NCBI GenBank assembly: GCA_028751875.1
Contig: CM054138.1
Span: forward strand, 39,593,725 to 39,657,724
Direction of reading: 5' to 3'
Length of the DNA stretch: 64,000 bases
Origin: Rapana venosa
Lineage: Eukaryota; Mollusca; Gastropoda; Neogastropoda; Muricidae
The translations under genes and the position numbers were made by a program. Below the pieces are notes generated by a model. That model saw only the letters and a program-made list of their open reading frames with translations, did not search any database and was not told the origin of the DNA. How positions within the stretch are numbered: position 1 is the first letter of the stretch; each line of letters begins with the position of its first letter. Shown one piece after another: positions 1 through 12,619 of this stretch.

Positions 1-494
1 TGGATTTGTATCTGTTGAAGTTCAGAGCAAAGCAAGGCTGAATGAAAATGGTCATTATCAAATGCCATATAACTAACAAAAGCAGAGTTCAGAGATTAGA
101 GTATTGAAGTAGCAACAGACTAAAGTGTTTTTGCTGGGCATGACTGGTAGAGTGTGAACCTGCAGGCAGCAGTGGACAGGTTTGATTGGATCTGTAGCCG
201 GCTAGGAAGAGCTGAGGTTTCTGCATAGTCCAGATTTGGACTTCATTTGCTATGATTATTTTATGTACTGATTTTGTTATTCATAGAAGCAGACATGATA
301 AATGATCATTATACTTCCCGTTTCCTCCTACAACCCTTTTGTTTCAAAGCATGGTACACTATTCTTTCGTGACTACATCATCTTGTCAGAAGAGAAAAGG
401 TTTGCTCCTTTTACCATGAAAAATGCTTCAGCTTCATGCGGCTGTCTCCTGACCCCCAGTTTTTCAGGAGGGGGACAAGCCTTGCTTGTCAGCG

Positions 495-518
495 CCCCCC
501 CCCCCCCCCCCCCCCCCC
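495..518. repeat. poly(C) tract (24 C)
   Basis: An uninterrupted run of 24 C is seen directly. It is one of more than ten long G or C homopolymers in the window. Confidence 0.95.
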
Positions 519-2381
519 GCACCATTAAATTCCATATTCTGGAGTTTATTTTTCATTCTTAAAGGTTGGCAGCTATGTATTTACTTGAAATAATACCCCA
601 GCTATACTATTGTGAGATTTCAGCTCAGTTCCTTAATGTTAAATTTCTGATTATTTCATAGAAAATGTTGTTGAAGAATATCTGGGTGTAAATGTTCCAC
701 TTTCTTACATCGCCAAGAGGCTTTGGGGAGGACTGTCACACGGGGTTTCTTTACCAGTTTGGCATAATGTATGCATGTGTATGCCCTCCTCCCTCCATTG
801 CCATCTCCATCCCCCCCCCCCTCCTCTCCCATCCACTCCTCCCGTTTCACTGATACATTGCTATTTTCACAACTCTGGTCTGTCTTCTCTTCCCATTATC
901 TCCCTTTCCCTGGACTCTCCTGTCATTTCTCCTTGTCACCCCCCTCCTCTCCCCTACTTAAAGTTCAGTGCATGCTGTGGTAATGTGTTTATATGTGTCA
1001 ATGTTTGGATCAAAACAGTCAAACAAAACAAAGAAAAGGCCAAGATCATTAAGTTTGGTAGATGTTGTTCAAAGGTTTAAAGTAAGAATGACACATTTAT
1101 ACTTAATCGCATACTTTTCTGAATATTAATATAACTCATTTTGATGTAATTATCTCAAAGAAGTAAGTACTTTATGGAAGAATATAGATTAACTGTTGAC
1201 AAGGCAGAGAAATGATCCTCTGAACAATTGAATAAAACTGTCAATGGAACCCAAACATCTAGACAAATTTCATTACAGGTTCTTATTCAGTCACCAGAGT
1301 TAGACACAGATCCATTCATCCCAGGATAGTCAGTGTTAACATGCTTAAAGATGCGATATAGTTGACTTTGCTTAGATCTACACACAGAATAACATGTTAA
1401 TCATTATATTTAGATATATGTATTCAGCAGTTTTGGAGGATTAACAGCTTCATGTAGTGTCATGTCTCTCACTCAGTGTGGTATCACTAGTTGCACACTA
1501 GTCAAGTTCCTTATTTTAAGAGAGATGCTTTATTCGTATGGCTCTGAAACAGTGTAGACTATCCTCAGATAAGAAAATTATCTCATCACTGTGTGATTTT
1601 TTGTTATGTACACAAACTATGCACAGCAACGCAGCAGTGAAAACACTGAACACGTTTTCGCTTAGCCAGGTGTTTGTCAACATGTGCACTCAGTGTTGTA
1701 CCTGTGGTGTTGATTTGCATGCTGTATCATTCATGTCAGGATTGAACAACAGTCTCTGCTAGCTTGTCTCCTCCAGTTAAGTTTCAGGTATCCCTGTGAC
1801 TGTTTAAGTGCTACCTTTCTGATAGCTGGACTATACTGAACAGTTGAGATTATTATCACATGCTTTTTAAATAAATCATTAAGTGGGACACATACAACTG
1901 AAATAAGATCAGAAAGAAGTTTTATACTGGATTTGTAGAGAACAATATGAGCTGAGAATTTAACACAAGCAAACATACACATACATATGCACATGCACAT
2001 ACACAGATACACACACACACATGCACACACATACTCTCACACACACACATTAACAGAAATAAGAATGAAAATTGACTTAACATTACATGCAAGCAATCTT
2101 AAACTGCGGTAGTTTGGGAATGATGTGTGTTGACCAGTGATCTTGCAAATACATGCATTTGCCTGCCTCCTCAGTGCTGTCCCACGTATTTTTGTTTTCA
2201 GACATTTTGGGTTTTAAATCAAACATTGCAAGTCAGGTATTGGAAAGAAACACACAAATACTGTGATCTCCTCCCCCACCCTGAAAAAAGAAAAGAAAAG
2301 TGAAATTCACTTTATGACTCTGTTGTCAGTTATTGACAACAGTTATCATTGAGAAATGAATAATCCCAGTACTTGAAATAC

Positions 2382-2500
2382 ACATTCCTGAAGTCGGAAT
2401 GCAGCTACCTAAATGGTGGTTTGGGGGGGGGGGGGTGGTTGCATATGCAAAAATCTCACTGTTGGTGAACCTCAGGGCTGTAGCCAAGGAATGAAAGAAA
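2382..2500 (+). mobile_element. SINE 3' module (partial)
   Basis: The stretch reads 'cctgaagtcggaatgc', then 'ctacctaaatggtgg', a G run, then 'gcaaaaatctcac' and 'ggtgaacctcagggc'. The same order of blocks occurs at 20995-21095 and 30390-30500 on the plus strand, and at 22723-22830, 32937-33050, 48297-48400 and 57500-57600 on the minus strand. No tRNA-like head is visible nearby, so this is a 5'-truncated or decayed copy. Confidence 0.6.
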
Positions 2501-5087
2501 AGAAAAAAACAAGACGCATTCTTCAGTTTATTTCATAAAGAAGCATTAGCTCTCGGAAGAGACCTACCTACACCTTACTAGTTTGCTAGCCTCAGCTGCC
2601 TTGCAGGAAAGTCTTTTTTTTTCTTTTCTTTTATCAAGCATTGAAAAAATACACAAGACTGTCCTTTATTAGGCAGAGTGAAGATTGCAGGCAGTGGCAT
2701 TGATGTATAGTGTGACCTGTCAGTGAAGTGTTTGCATGGCTCGCTGTTGTCAGTGAGGATCTGTTTTACGGGCAGCAGTAGAGTACATGTAGACCAGTTG
2801 CTTGATTAGTGTTCTCTGTTGTGCTACTCCCAGGTAGAATGTGTATGAACTAACTCACCCTAGACCAGTGTGGGGCATGTTGGTGTACTGTATTTCTTTC
2901 TGTGACAGGCTGGCTCGATGAGCGATGACTCGTGCTAACCTGACTGCATGCCATACGCTCATCCTCCTTCTCTCCCCTTCTTTGCAAGGGGACGTAACTC
3001 AGCGGTCGTGGTGTATAGCTCCCCCCATTCAGTGGCCAACCTCTCTTCCTTGTAGTGTGTGGAAAGTTATGTTTGGGGTTGCATGGCGTTTGGTGTGGGG
3101 TTGACTGCCAGTTATTACTGTGTAGTGGAATGTGGTGTGTGACTACCAGGTAGTGTGGAACTGTGCCTGGGGGGTAGTGAGTGGACAGGTAGTGACACCT
3201 GCAGAGCAATAAGAATACTGAGTGATAGTCATTATATGGAACGTCCAAAAACCCAAAACAAACAAGCAAAAAGCGGAAGGTCATGAACAGTGCTGAGGCA
3301 ATGTACTTTCTTGCAGCAGGACTGGCATGGCATGTGATACTGGTTGACCTTTTTAAAAAACAGTGTGATCGATCATTCAATCTCATTAACATTGCGTATG
3401 TTGCTTTCTTGCTTTCTGTTGGTATGTTGTCACTAATTGTCAGTGTGTTTTCTGCCTGGCTTATGCTGAAGTTTGCTTACTAATGAACAAAAACAGTGTG
3501 CTGTATCCTATGACATGTAGAGGTTTCTGCAAATGTTTGGTAGCAGATGTTGATGTGAAAGTTACTTAGGAGTGAACAGTGATGTGCCACACAGACAGGG
3601 TGTGCATGAAACTTGGTAAGGTGTCAGCTAATTATTTCTGTGACTGCAGGGTTTTTATCATCAAAACTGTTGAGGCTGCCAGGCCCACCTGGTCACATTA
3701 TCAAAGGAGCGAGGTTTGGGTTCACTTCACACAACAGTTTGTTGCTTTCATTTGGATTGTAGTGATCAGAAAGGCAGCTTACCATTTACACAGCTTAGAT
3801 TTTGAAATGTATCAGAAAGTAAACCAACAAAAATCAAAAGAAATCTAGGCAGCTTGAATAAGTTGGAGTGTTATTTATGTAGATGTAGTTTGTGTCTTTC
3901 TAGCTGCTAGTGAGTGTTTCTGTTTGGCTGGCAGTGGACATTAAACAGTACAGTTCGCAGTTTGGCTTTTTTTTTTCATTTCGTGATCACTTGAGTAGAA
4001 CCAAAGCAGTGGTTTGAATGGTTCAATCATCAGTAAAGGAAGAGATCTTTTAAAATAAATATTTTCATTAATATTTTGATCTGTTACTACAAGATCTGCT
4101 AGAGGATCTCTTAAATCTGGCAAACTGGATCTAGGGTTATATCAAACTTTTATTTTTCAGGATTACAGTTCTAGAGCATTTTATTTAGAAATTAGGTTAG
4201 ATTAGTATTTGCCATACACAGTCTGAGTACTAACACACTGTATGTTTCTGAGTGGTTCTGTGGGATGGAATGAAGTAAAGGCATGGCATGATTTCCTCGG
4301 TGTGCTTGCTTGTTGTGGTATGTTGTGAACTTAAGCCTGGACTGATGGGGCTGGTGACTGGACTAACTGCTAACACAGATCTGCTAGGGTGAATGGCTGG
4401 CAGGCAAGTTTTGATCCTGCTGCATGCTGTCTGATTTGTGTTTTGTTGATTGGAGTGGTTTTGTTACTGTCAGCTTGCACTGTCAAGAATGTGGCTGTCA
4501 GGGCCAGACTGTCTCCACCCCTCCCTCCCTCCCTCTGTGAACATTTGCCAAATCTGAATCCTACTGTAATGTTTGGGTCCATGTCCAGACCACTGGGGTA
4601 CGGTGTTTGTTGCAGGTGGGAAGAGTGGAGTTGAAGGTAATAAATGACGCAATCAAATGAAAAGATGACAGGAAAGAAAGCACAGTCAGTTAAGAAACTT
4701 GTGACATCAAGATGCAAACCACTGCCCTGTGTCTTAACATCAGGAAAACCACCGTGTTTTTTTTAAAAAGGAGGAAAAAAGAGAAAACATAACGCTAATA
4801 TTGTCAGGGGAAAAGGGGGTGGTTGTATTGTGTGAATGACAAATAACTGTGCATGAAATGCTTCACATTTCACTGCTGTGATTGTAGATAGCTGTAATTT
4901 GATCTGCCAAAACATGAACTGCAGCAAAGGATAGGCCTAACCTGCTAAAGGAATGCCTGAGTAATCTGAGGGGTCTACATCAATAACAAATTGGAGTTAC
5001 TATGAATGAGTTTCAAGTATGTTGTTTTGTTGTGTTGGTTACAGAAGTGAAATCAATCTTCTATGAGGCCAGTCTGCATTTTAACAG

Positions 5088-5109
5088 CCCCCCCCCCCCC
5101 CCCCCCCCC
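5088..5109. repeat. poly(C) tract (22 C)
   Basis: A run of 22 C is followed by a short A-rich stretch. It is seen directly in the sequence. Confidence 0.95.
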
Positions 5110-8090
5110 ACCCTCCAAAAAAAAAATCAACAACAAAATCCCAAAACAAGCAAAATGAAAGAAACAAAAACAAAAAAAGAAACCGTGATTTATTGTGTTT
5201 GTTTGTTTTTTCTTGAAAAGTAGTCTGCATCCTTAGAATTAAACAAAAATGTTTTTGTTTTACAAGAAAATGTGATATGAGTCCGCTGTGTTTGGTCATT
5301 CAGGGTTGTGATTTTTACAACAGTGTTTGTGGAGTTGTGTGCAGCATTGATTAAAAGGTTACTTCTTGTCTGTTCTCAGTGGAATTTAGTTGTGAGAGAA
5401 ACATATTTTGTTTTATCATAATGCAGTTTCTCAGTTTAGATTTAAAAACAAACAAATCACATCAGCAAAAGCCAAGTTAGTACATTTACAGATTTGGATA
5501 AACTGGTCGGTAAAAAGACAAATGACCCAGGTTTGAAGTGAGATGAATATCTGTCAGTGGGAGCTTCATATGTTGCTTTGTTTGTTTCTGTTTGGTTTTT
5601 GTAAATTACCGTTTTCAAGTTGTGTGATTCCCAGACTAACAGGCTGATGAATGAAAAGGGTCAGGGGAATGTTACGAGATGACTTGCTGGTTAAACAAGT
5701 GGTGTTGGAGTAGTGATACAGAACTTGAAAAAAATAAAGCAAAACAAATAAACAACAAAAAAAGGAAGAATGCTGAATATGTCCACTGACATTGAACTGT
5801 ATTCTTCTTCCTGACCTCAGTGGAAAACTTGTCTGAAGGCATTTCTGGCCTTCAGCATGTGATGTCCTCTTTCTAACTGATGCTTGTTTTTACTGGCTTT
5901 CTTCTCTGTCTGTTTTTTAAGTCCAGCTCAGATGCCCGGTTAGTCCTACTTTAGTATCACCATTACTTTTCTACTAAAAAAAAAAGTCTTTTGGTGTGGT
6001 GTGGGGTTATTTTGTTTTTCTCTCTCACTGACATTCTGCAGCTTTTACAGGCTCCCTGCCTAGCCTCTGATTGAATGTGACATGGTCACCTAAAACAGAC
6101 TGATTTTGTCAGGCAATGACGACATGTCACCAACAGGGAGGATCAGTCCTGAACTGTCTGCTATGTTTACACCACATTTCCGTTGTTGTGTGATTTGTAA
6201 GGAGCATGTACGTGTGGATGCATCCTTTCTGATATCACTACTGAAATTTGCTGGGCTGTTTCACCCAAGCAGTCAGGTAAGGTAGCAAGCACCTGGAAAA
6301 TCCACCCATATTCTTTTCACGAGTTTTCTGACCACACCCGTTTTCCATTTACTTTTATCTCCCTGCCCCTCCCCAGCCGCCCTGTCACAATTGTCATTTC
6401 TAGCTTATCTTTGACCTGTTAAGGAATGTTTCATTTTTTGTTCAATTATGGACCCAGCATTCATTACTGGCCCTCTCAGGGATTGTTTGTGTGTGACAAA
6501 GTGTTATGCAGGTTAAATTAGAAAGAAATTGATTTTTTAAACTAAGCATGCCTGGTAGTGTGTGTGTGGATGATTGGAAAGGGGTGTGTGTGTGTGTTTT
6601 TAAAGTCATTACTTAAGGGAAATGTTCAAGAAATGCTTGCAGAAAACTGCTTGAGATGGTGACTGACCAGCCTTGTCATGGCAAGAGCAACAGTCATGGA
6701 GTAGAAGTAGCCTGCAGCGAACACCAGGACTTCATTGTCCTGTTGCTGATCACCTGGGTAATATATACATGCCTGACATAGAGTGCAGGGTGGGGGGACA
6801 TGTTTGCCCTAAGATTGGGATAATTCTGACATGCCAGTGTTATGGTTGATACTAATAAGATTTACCTTTGTGTGTGTGTGTGTTGTAAATGTGCTGCCAA
6901 TTGTATTTTGTTGAGGATTTTACATGAACAGTGTGAATGAATAGTGTAATGTAAGTTTTATTTACTCTGTTCATGAACAGGGTCTAGTAAATGAATGTGT
7001 ATACATTATGCCATTAACATTCCTATTGATATACAGTATGTGCTATTTATGTCAGTATGAAAAATACTTGTCTTTATGGTCACAGTGATGAGGTGGTTAC
7101 ATACTTGGGTTTTCATGATAACTTTATATGTGAAAAAATAGCCAAAAATGTGTTTGAACAGATTTATCAGAGCTTTTGTGATAAAAAGTTTATTTGAACA
7201 AAGAATATGTCCATCTTTTTGTAATGTGATTGCATATATTTGTAACACAGTAGTAGGAGATAGAGATGGCAGATCATGCCTCATTGGTAGAGAGATATAT
7301 AAGTGTGTTGTGCTTAGAAGACAGTAGTGGTTAGTGTGCATGTGCAAGCAGATGCATGCATGTTGGAGGATGAACTGTGTGTATTGGAGTGTATGTCTTC
7401 ATGTTGTTTTTAGCCATGTAAATAACTAGTAACTGGCCTTGGCGTGGTCCGTCCAAACACAGAAATGTCTCAGACAGTGCAGAAACATTTTCATCTGGAC
7501 TGTGGCTTCAGTGAGTGTCTGTACCGTGCATGTGGTTTGATTGCCTCTTCAGACATGTTAACTAATGAATTTCTACCATCTTGTTTTTCACCCTCCCCCC
7601 CCCCCCCCTCCTCAAATATACAGTCTGATTTGTTAACGAACAGATGTTACTTATTTATTTTTAAAATGTCATTGTCACAACCACCGATTTTAATTGTCAG
7701 ATATACATATGCCACCCTCCCCGCCGATCCAAAGGATGGCTTTGAGCAATGCCAGGCAACTGCTCCAATCATTCCGTTGTGATGAAATGTCGGTCTCAGG
7801 TGTTCTAGCTTTGGACACAAACTACTGACTTTTATCAGAGACCGATATTTTTGTGCCTTTGCACACTTTGTATTTATAATGTGTATTTACGAAACTGTAC
7901 AGTCTCTATTCTGGTGTCATTTTTGAGGATTTCACACTAATTTATTAGTTTTTGAGTTGTGTATTGGGGTGTTGCCTGTGGGTTTTGCATACTGAAGGGT
8001 TTAGTGGGAGTTTTATCATGAAAACCTTTTCTTTGAGAGTTTGTTTACCAGTAAGGGGACACATATTTCCATGGAGTAGTTGTTTGTGAG

Positions 8091-8234
8091 TCGTTGGATG
8101 TGCGCCGCATGTTGGACACGAATCTAGAAGTCCTGGAGACTGATGAGATGCTGCCGAGGTCAGTGATCCCCATCCTCAGCACTGGCTGGACTGATGGCAT
8201 GAACATGGCTGAGCACAGCCCAGACAGAAGCTAG
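8091..8234 (+). CDS. possible terminal coding exon, unknown protein
   Basis: A frame open from the stop at 8054-8056 runs to a TAG at 8232-8234. From a possible acceptor AG at 8089-8090 it encodes about 47 residues, beginning SLDVRRMLDTNLEVLE and including LPRSVIPILSTGWTDG. The residue mix (charged and aliphatic, with few Cys or Phe) looks more protein-like than the T-rich flanks, and local GC is higher. The upstream tract (tagttgtttgtgag) is only a fair acceptor. No start codon, upstream exon or protein family was recognised. It may be the end of a plus-strand gene whose earlier exons lie left of the window, or a chance frame. Confidence 0.25.
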   Translation, partial: SLDVRRMLDTNLEVLETDEMLPRSVIPILSTGWTDGMNMAEHSPDRS

Positions 8235-9540
8235 TGACAAAGCACCTAATGGAGGATTCTCACTGAAATGATGAAACGCTTGGTATTGTTGCCCGGTATT
8301 GCCTTTGTAATAGTGACACTGATACAGCTTCAAAGCAAGTCATTGGATCAGTATTTTGCAGACATATTTTGGTCTTCTGCCAAAACTAAATAACCAACCA
8401 ACCTCTCTGTCTGGAGAGAACAGCATTGATATCTGACCCTGCTTTGAAGTCTGAAAGGTGCAGCAAGAGATGATCCGATGCAGGATGACAACAGGTCCCA
8501 TCCTCCGCTCCAGAGCTGCACCACTGATGGACGACCAAGGTGGTAGGCCGGCTACACTACAGTCTGTGTTACGTTCTGTCAGTGTCCTCTGCACTGCGCT
8601 GCACTGTGTGTGGACAGTGTGGGCTCAGAGCAAGCTGGTCATCACACACAGCCCAGGATTTTTCCTATTCAGCTTTAATTTTGTTCATTCATCTTTGGAG
8701 GTGGTGGTGGTCACTATGCACAAAAGGTATGCCCCAATCGTAATCCATCCATTTTTTTCCTGAAAAAGTCATGATGTCTAAACCACTTTCCACAAATGTT
8801 GCAATTTTCAAACATTTTTGTTATGCCTCAGTGTTTCATAACGGAAAAAGACGATGTAGGGAATAAGAGTCGGGATCAAAATGGCCTGGGTTGGCTGTAC
8901 AGGGTTGTCATGTCCGTCCTCCTGTCTGCTCTACACTGCCTTTTGCAATGGTGGCCAGACCTGTGTGGGTGTGGGTGTGTGAGAGAGTGTTCCTGTCAGT
9001 CAGGTCTGAGGTTTGAACGTGGATCTTGTCATTGTGTGTTTGGTTTATCATCCGTCGACTCTGCCAGTGGTGGATGGAAGATTTCATACTCATTTTCACA
9101 ATATGAATAAACCATTTGCTTCATCAAAAGGAAATCGTTGAGGATGTTTAATTAAGAAAATAAGTGTGTGGGATAATAGTTGAAACAGAAAGCCTTGCAA
9201 TGTCATTGTAAGCAGGAGAAATGGTCTCTACAGAAGCAGAAACACACATCATTAACTGCTGCTTTGATATAGATGCCTGTTATATATATATAGAAGTTGG
9301 ATTTTGCCATTAAATCTATATGAAAAGAACTGTCCATTGGCTTTCTGATAATGTTTTTGAGTGGTGGTGGTTGTGCGTGTGTATGGAAGAGTTTTCACAT
9401 TTCTTTAACACCACAGGATCTTTTTTCGGCACAGATGGAATCTGTCAACATCTTTCAGCAACAGGTCAGAGGCGACTAAATGCTGTCTCAGGAGTGATTC
9501 ATGCTTAGTCTGAAGCTGGAGAATCTCACTGCTTTACCTG
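8235..9540. other. non-coding stretch before the minisatellite
   Basis: No domain or transposon is recognised. An AATAAA lies near 9104 in 'gaataaacc' and could serve as a poly(A) signal if the exon at 8091-8234 is real, but nothing else supports that. The short frames on both strands between 8340 and 9110 contain no known motif. Confidence 0.4.
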
Positions 9541-12202
9541 CACTGTCTATCCACCTTTGTCATGTAATCATTGATCTGTTTCTGTTTATCACTACCTGTT
9601 TATCCACCTTTGTCATGTAATCATTGATCTGTTTCTGTTTATCACTACCTGTTTATCCACCTTTGTCATGTAATCATTGATCTGTTTCTGTTTATCGCTA
9701 CCTGTTTATCCACCTTTGTCATGTAATCATTGATCTGTTTCTGTTTATCGCTACCTGTTTATCCACCTTTGTCATGTAATCATTGATCTGTTTCTGTTTA
9801 TCGCTACCTGTTTATCCACCTTTGTCATGTAATCATTGCTCTGTTTCACACTACCTGTTTATCCACCTTTGTCATGTAATCATTGCTCTGTTTCTGTTTA
9901 CACTACCTGTTTATCCACCTTTGTCATGTAATCATTGCTCTGTTTATCACTACCTGTTTATCCACCTTTGTCATGTAATCATTGCTCTGTTTATCACTAC
10001 CTGTTTATCCGCCTTTGTCATGTAATCATTGTTCTGTTTCTGTTCATGTAATCATTGTTCGGTTTCTCATCCACCTTTGTCATGTAATCATTGCTCTGTT
10101 TCTGTTATCACTTTACCTATCCACCTTTGTCATGTAATCATTGCTCTGTTTCTGTTATCACTTTACCTATCCACCTTTGTCATGTAATCATTGCTCTGTT
10201 TCTGTTATCACTTTACCTATCCACCTTTGTCATGTAATCATTGCTCTGTTTCTGTTATCACTTTACCTATCCACCTTTGTCATGTAATCATTGCTCTGTT
10301 TCTGTTATCACTTTACCTATCCACCTTTGTAATGTAATCATTGCTCTGTTTCTTTTATCACTTTACCTATCCACCTTTGCATGTAATCATTGTTCTGTTT
10401 CTGTTATCACTTTACCTATCCACCTTTGTCATGTAATCATTGTTCTGTTTATCACTTTACCTATCCACCTTTGTCATGTAATCATTGTTCTATTTATCAT
10501 TTTACCTATCCACTTTTGTCATGTAATCATTTCTCTGTTTCTTTTATCATTTTACCTATCCACCTTTGTCATGTAATCATTGTTCTGTTTCTGTTATTAC
10601 TTTACCTATCCACTTTTGTCATGTAATCATTGTTCTGTTTATCACTTTACCTATCCACCTTTGTCATGTAATCATTGTTCTGTTTATCATTTTACCTATC
10701 CACCTTTGTCATGTAATCATTGTTCTGTTTATCATTTTACCTATCCACTTTTGTCATGTAATCATTTTGTTTCTTTTATCATTTTACCTATCCACCTTTG
10801 TCATGTAATCATTGTTCTGTTTTTTATCATTTACCTATCCACTTTGTCATGTAATCATTGTTCTGTTTATCATTTTACCTATCCACCTTTGTCATGTAAT
10901 CATTGTTCTGTTATCACTTTACCTATCCACTTTTGTCATGTAATCATTGTTCGATTTGTTTGTTTTACAAGATTCGGCGCTATATAAATTCCATATATTA
11001 TTATTATTACCTATCCACCTTTGTCATGTAATCATTGTTCTGTTTATCACTTTACCTATCCACTTTTGTCATGTAATCATTGCTCTGTTTATCATTTTAC
11101 CTATCCACTTTTGTCATGTAATCATTGCTCTGTTTATCATACCTATCCACCTTTGTCATGTAATCATTGCTCTTGTTTATCATTTTACCTATCCACTTTT
11201 GTCATGTAATAATCGCTCTGTTTATCATTTTACCTATCCACCTTTGTCATGTAATCATTGTTCTGTTTATCATTTTACCTATCCACCTTTGTCATGCAAT
11301 CATTGTTCTGTTTATCACTTTACCTATCCACCTTTGCATGTAATCATTGTTCTGTTTCTGTTATCACTTTACCTATCCACTTTTGTCATGTAATCATTGT
11401 TCTGTTTATCATTTTACCTATCCACCTTTGTCATGTAATCATTGTTCTGTTTCTGTTATCACTTTACCTATCCACTTTTGTCATGTAATCATTGTTCTGT
11501 TTATCATTTTACCTATCCACTTTTGTCATGTAATCATTGTTCTGTTTATCACTTTACCTATCCACCTTTGTCATGTAATCATTGTTCTGTTTATCATTTT
11601 ACCTATCCACTTTTGTCATGTAATCATTGTTCTGTTTATCATTTTACCTATCCACCTTTGTCATGTAATCATTGTTCCGTTTATCATTTTACCTATCCAC
11701 CTTTGTCATGTAATCATTGTTGTTATCATTTTACCTATCCACCTTTGTCATGTAATCATGTTCTGTTTATCATTTTACCTATCCACTTTGGTCATGTAAT
11801 CATTGTTCTGTTTATCATTTTACCTATCCACCTTTGTCATGTAATCATTGTTCTGTTTATCATTTTACCTATCCACCTTTGTCATGTAATAATTGTTCTG
11901 TTTCTGTTATCATTTTACCTATCCACCTTTGGCATGTAATCATTGTTCTGTTTCTGTTATCATTTTACCTATCCACCTTTGGCATGTAATTGTTCTGTTT
12001 ATCATTTTACCGATCCACCTTTGTCATGTAATCATTGTTCTGTTTATCATTTTACCTATCCACCTTTGTCATGTAATCATTGTTCTGTTTATCATTTTAC
12101 CAATCCACTTTTGTCATGTAATCATTGCTCTGTTTATCATTTTACCTATCCACCTTTGTCATGTAATCATTGTTCTGTTTATCACTTTACCTATCCACCT
12201 TT
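9541..12202. repeat. minisatellite A (53/50/45-bp units)
   Basis: A long tandem array is built on a core 'atccacctttgtcatgtaat' followed by 'cattg(a/c/t)tctgttt' and a variable spacer. The left end (about 9541-9830) uses 53-bp units ending in 'tcactacctgttt'. The middle (about 10090-10380) uses 50-bp units ending in 'tgttatcactttacct'. Most of the right side uses 45-bp units that lack the extra 'ctgtt'. I estimate 50-60 units. Long open frames across it (residues such as FTYPPLSCNHCSVY repeated) are repeat artefacts. The array is broken by a LINE-tail insert at 10953-11010 and a truncated SINE at 12203-12408. Confidence 0.95.
10953..11010 (+). mobile_element. LINE/SINE 3' tail fragment inside minisatellite A
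   Basis: A 58-bp insert contains 'ggcgctatataaattccat' followed by (ATT)n. It interrupts the tandem array cleanly. The same tail occurs at 19304-19372 (plus) and, reversed, at 46147-46200 and 57191-57250. At 46 kb it lies beside a LINE C-terminal frame, which suggests that it is a LINE 3' end. Confidence 0.7.
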
Positions 12203-12408
12203 ATGGGTGACCGTTTGCGCGCCTTGGCTTCAGTACAGTTCCCCCAGCTGTAAATGGGTACCTGCCCTCTTTAGGGTCAGGGAAGGTAATGCAGCGAGGG
12301 AGAGGAGATGGGCGCCGCCCTCAATATGCTGGCCCTAGAGAAGTGAGGTCTCTGACGCCTCGCTCCCCTACGACCTTATAGGTTATGGGACTCCTTTACC
12401 TTTTACCT
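12203..12408 (+). mobile_element. 5'-truncated tRNA/5S-type SINE in minisatellite A
   Basis: It begins inside the 5S-like block (atgggtgaccg) and continues through 'cagctgtaaatgggtacc', 'gatgggcgccgccctcaata' and 'gaggtctctgacgcc' to a (TTTACC)-like tail. This matches the body of the full copy at 46207-46490. The array text 'ctatccaccttt' is present on both sides, which fits a target-site duplication, although the tandem array makes that ambiguous. Confidence 0.85.
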
Positions 12409-12590
12409 ACCTATCCACCTTTGCATGTAATCATTGTTCTGTTTATCACTTTACCTATCCACCTTTGTCATGTAATCATTGTTCTGTTTATCACTTTACC
12501 TATCCACCTTTGTCATGTAATCATTGTTCTGTTTACCTTTGTCATGTAATCATTGTTCATTTTATCATTTTTGACCTTTGTCATGTTGGT
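12409..12590. repeat. minisatellite A, distal end
   Basis: Four to five further 45-bp-type units follow the SINE insertion. They decay near 12560-12610, where the core becomes shortened. Confidence 0.85.
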
Positions 12591-12619
12591 CTGTTTCTGT
12601 TATCGCTTTACTTGTCCAT

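Larger units (their letters stand above)
1..8085. other. AT-rich non-coding stretch, no convincing gene
   Basis: No recognisable protein domain, RNA gene or complete transposon is seen here. Open frames are short, T-rich or made by simple repeats. It holds poly(C) tracts at 495-518 and 5088-5109, short (CA)n/(TG)n runs near 1980-2050 and 6580, and one SINE 3' module near 2382-2500. It could be intergenic DNA, an intron, or a long 3' untranslated region of a plus-strand gene ending near 8234. The sequence does not decide between these. Confidence 0.5.

Noticed and set aside
3283..3483. A 66-residue hydrophobic frame with two possible membrane segments
   Set aside because: T-rich DNA readily gives such frames. 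No splice sites, no family match and no conserved motif support it.
9783..12338. Many plus-strand frames with repeated FTYPPLSCNHCSVY
   Set aside because: They are translations of minisatellite A in different registers, with frame changes wherever the unit length changes.
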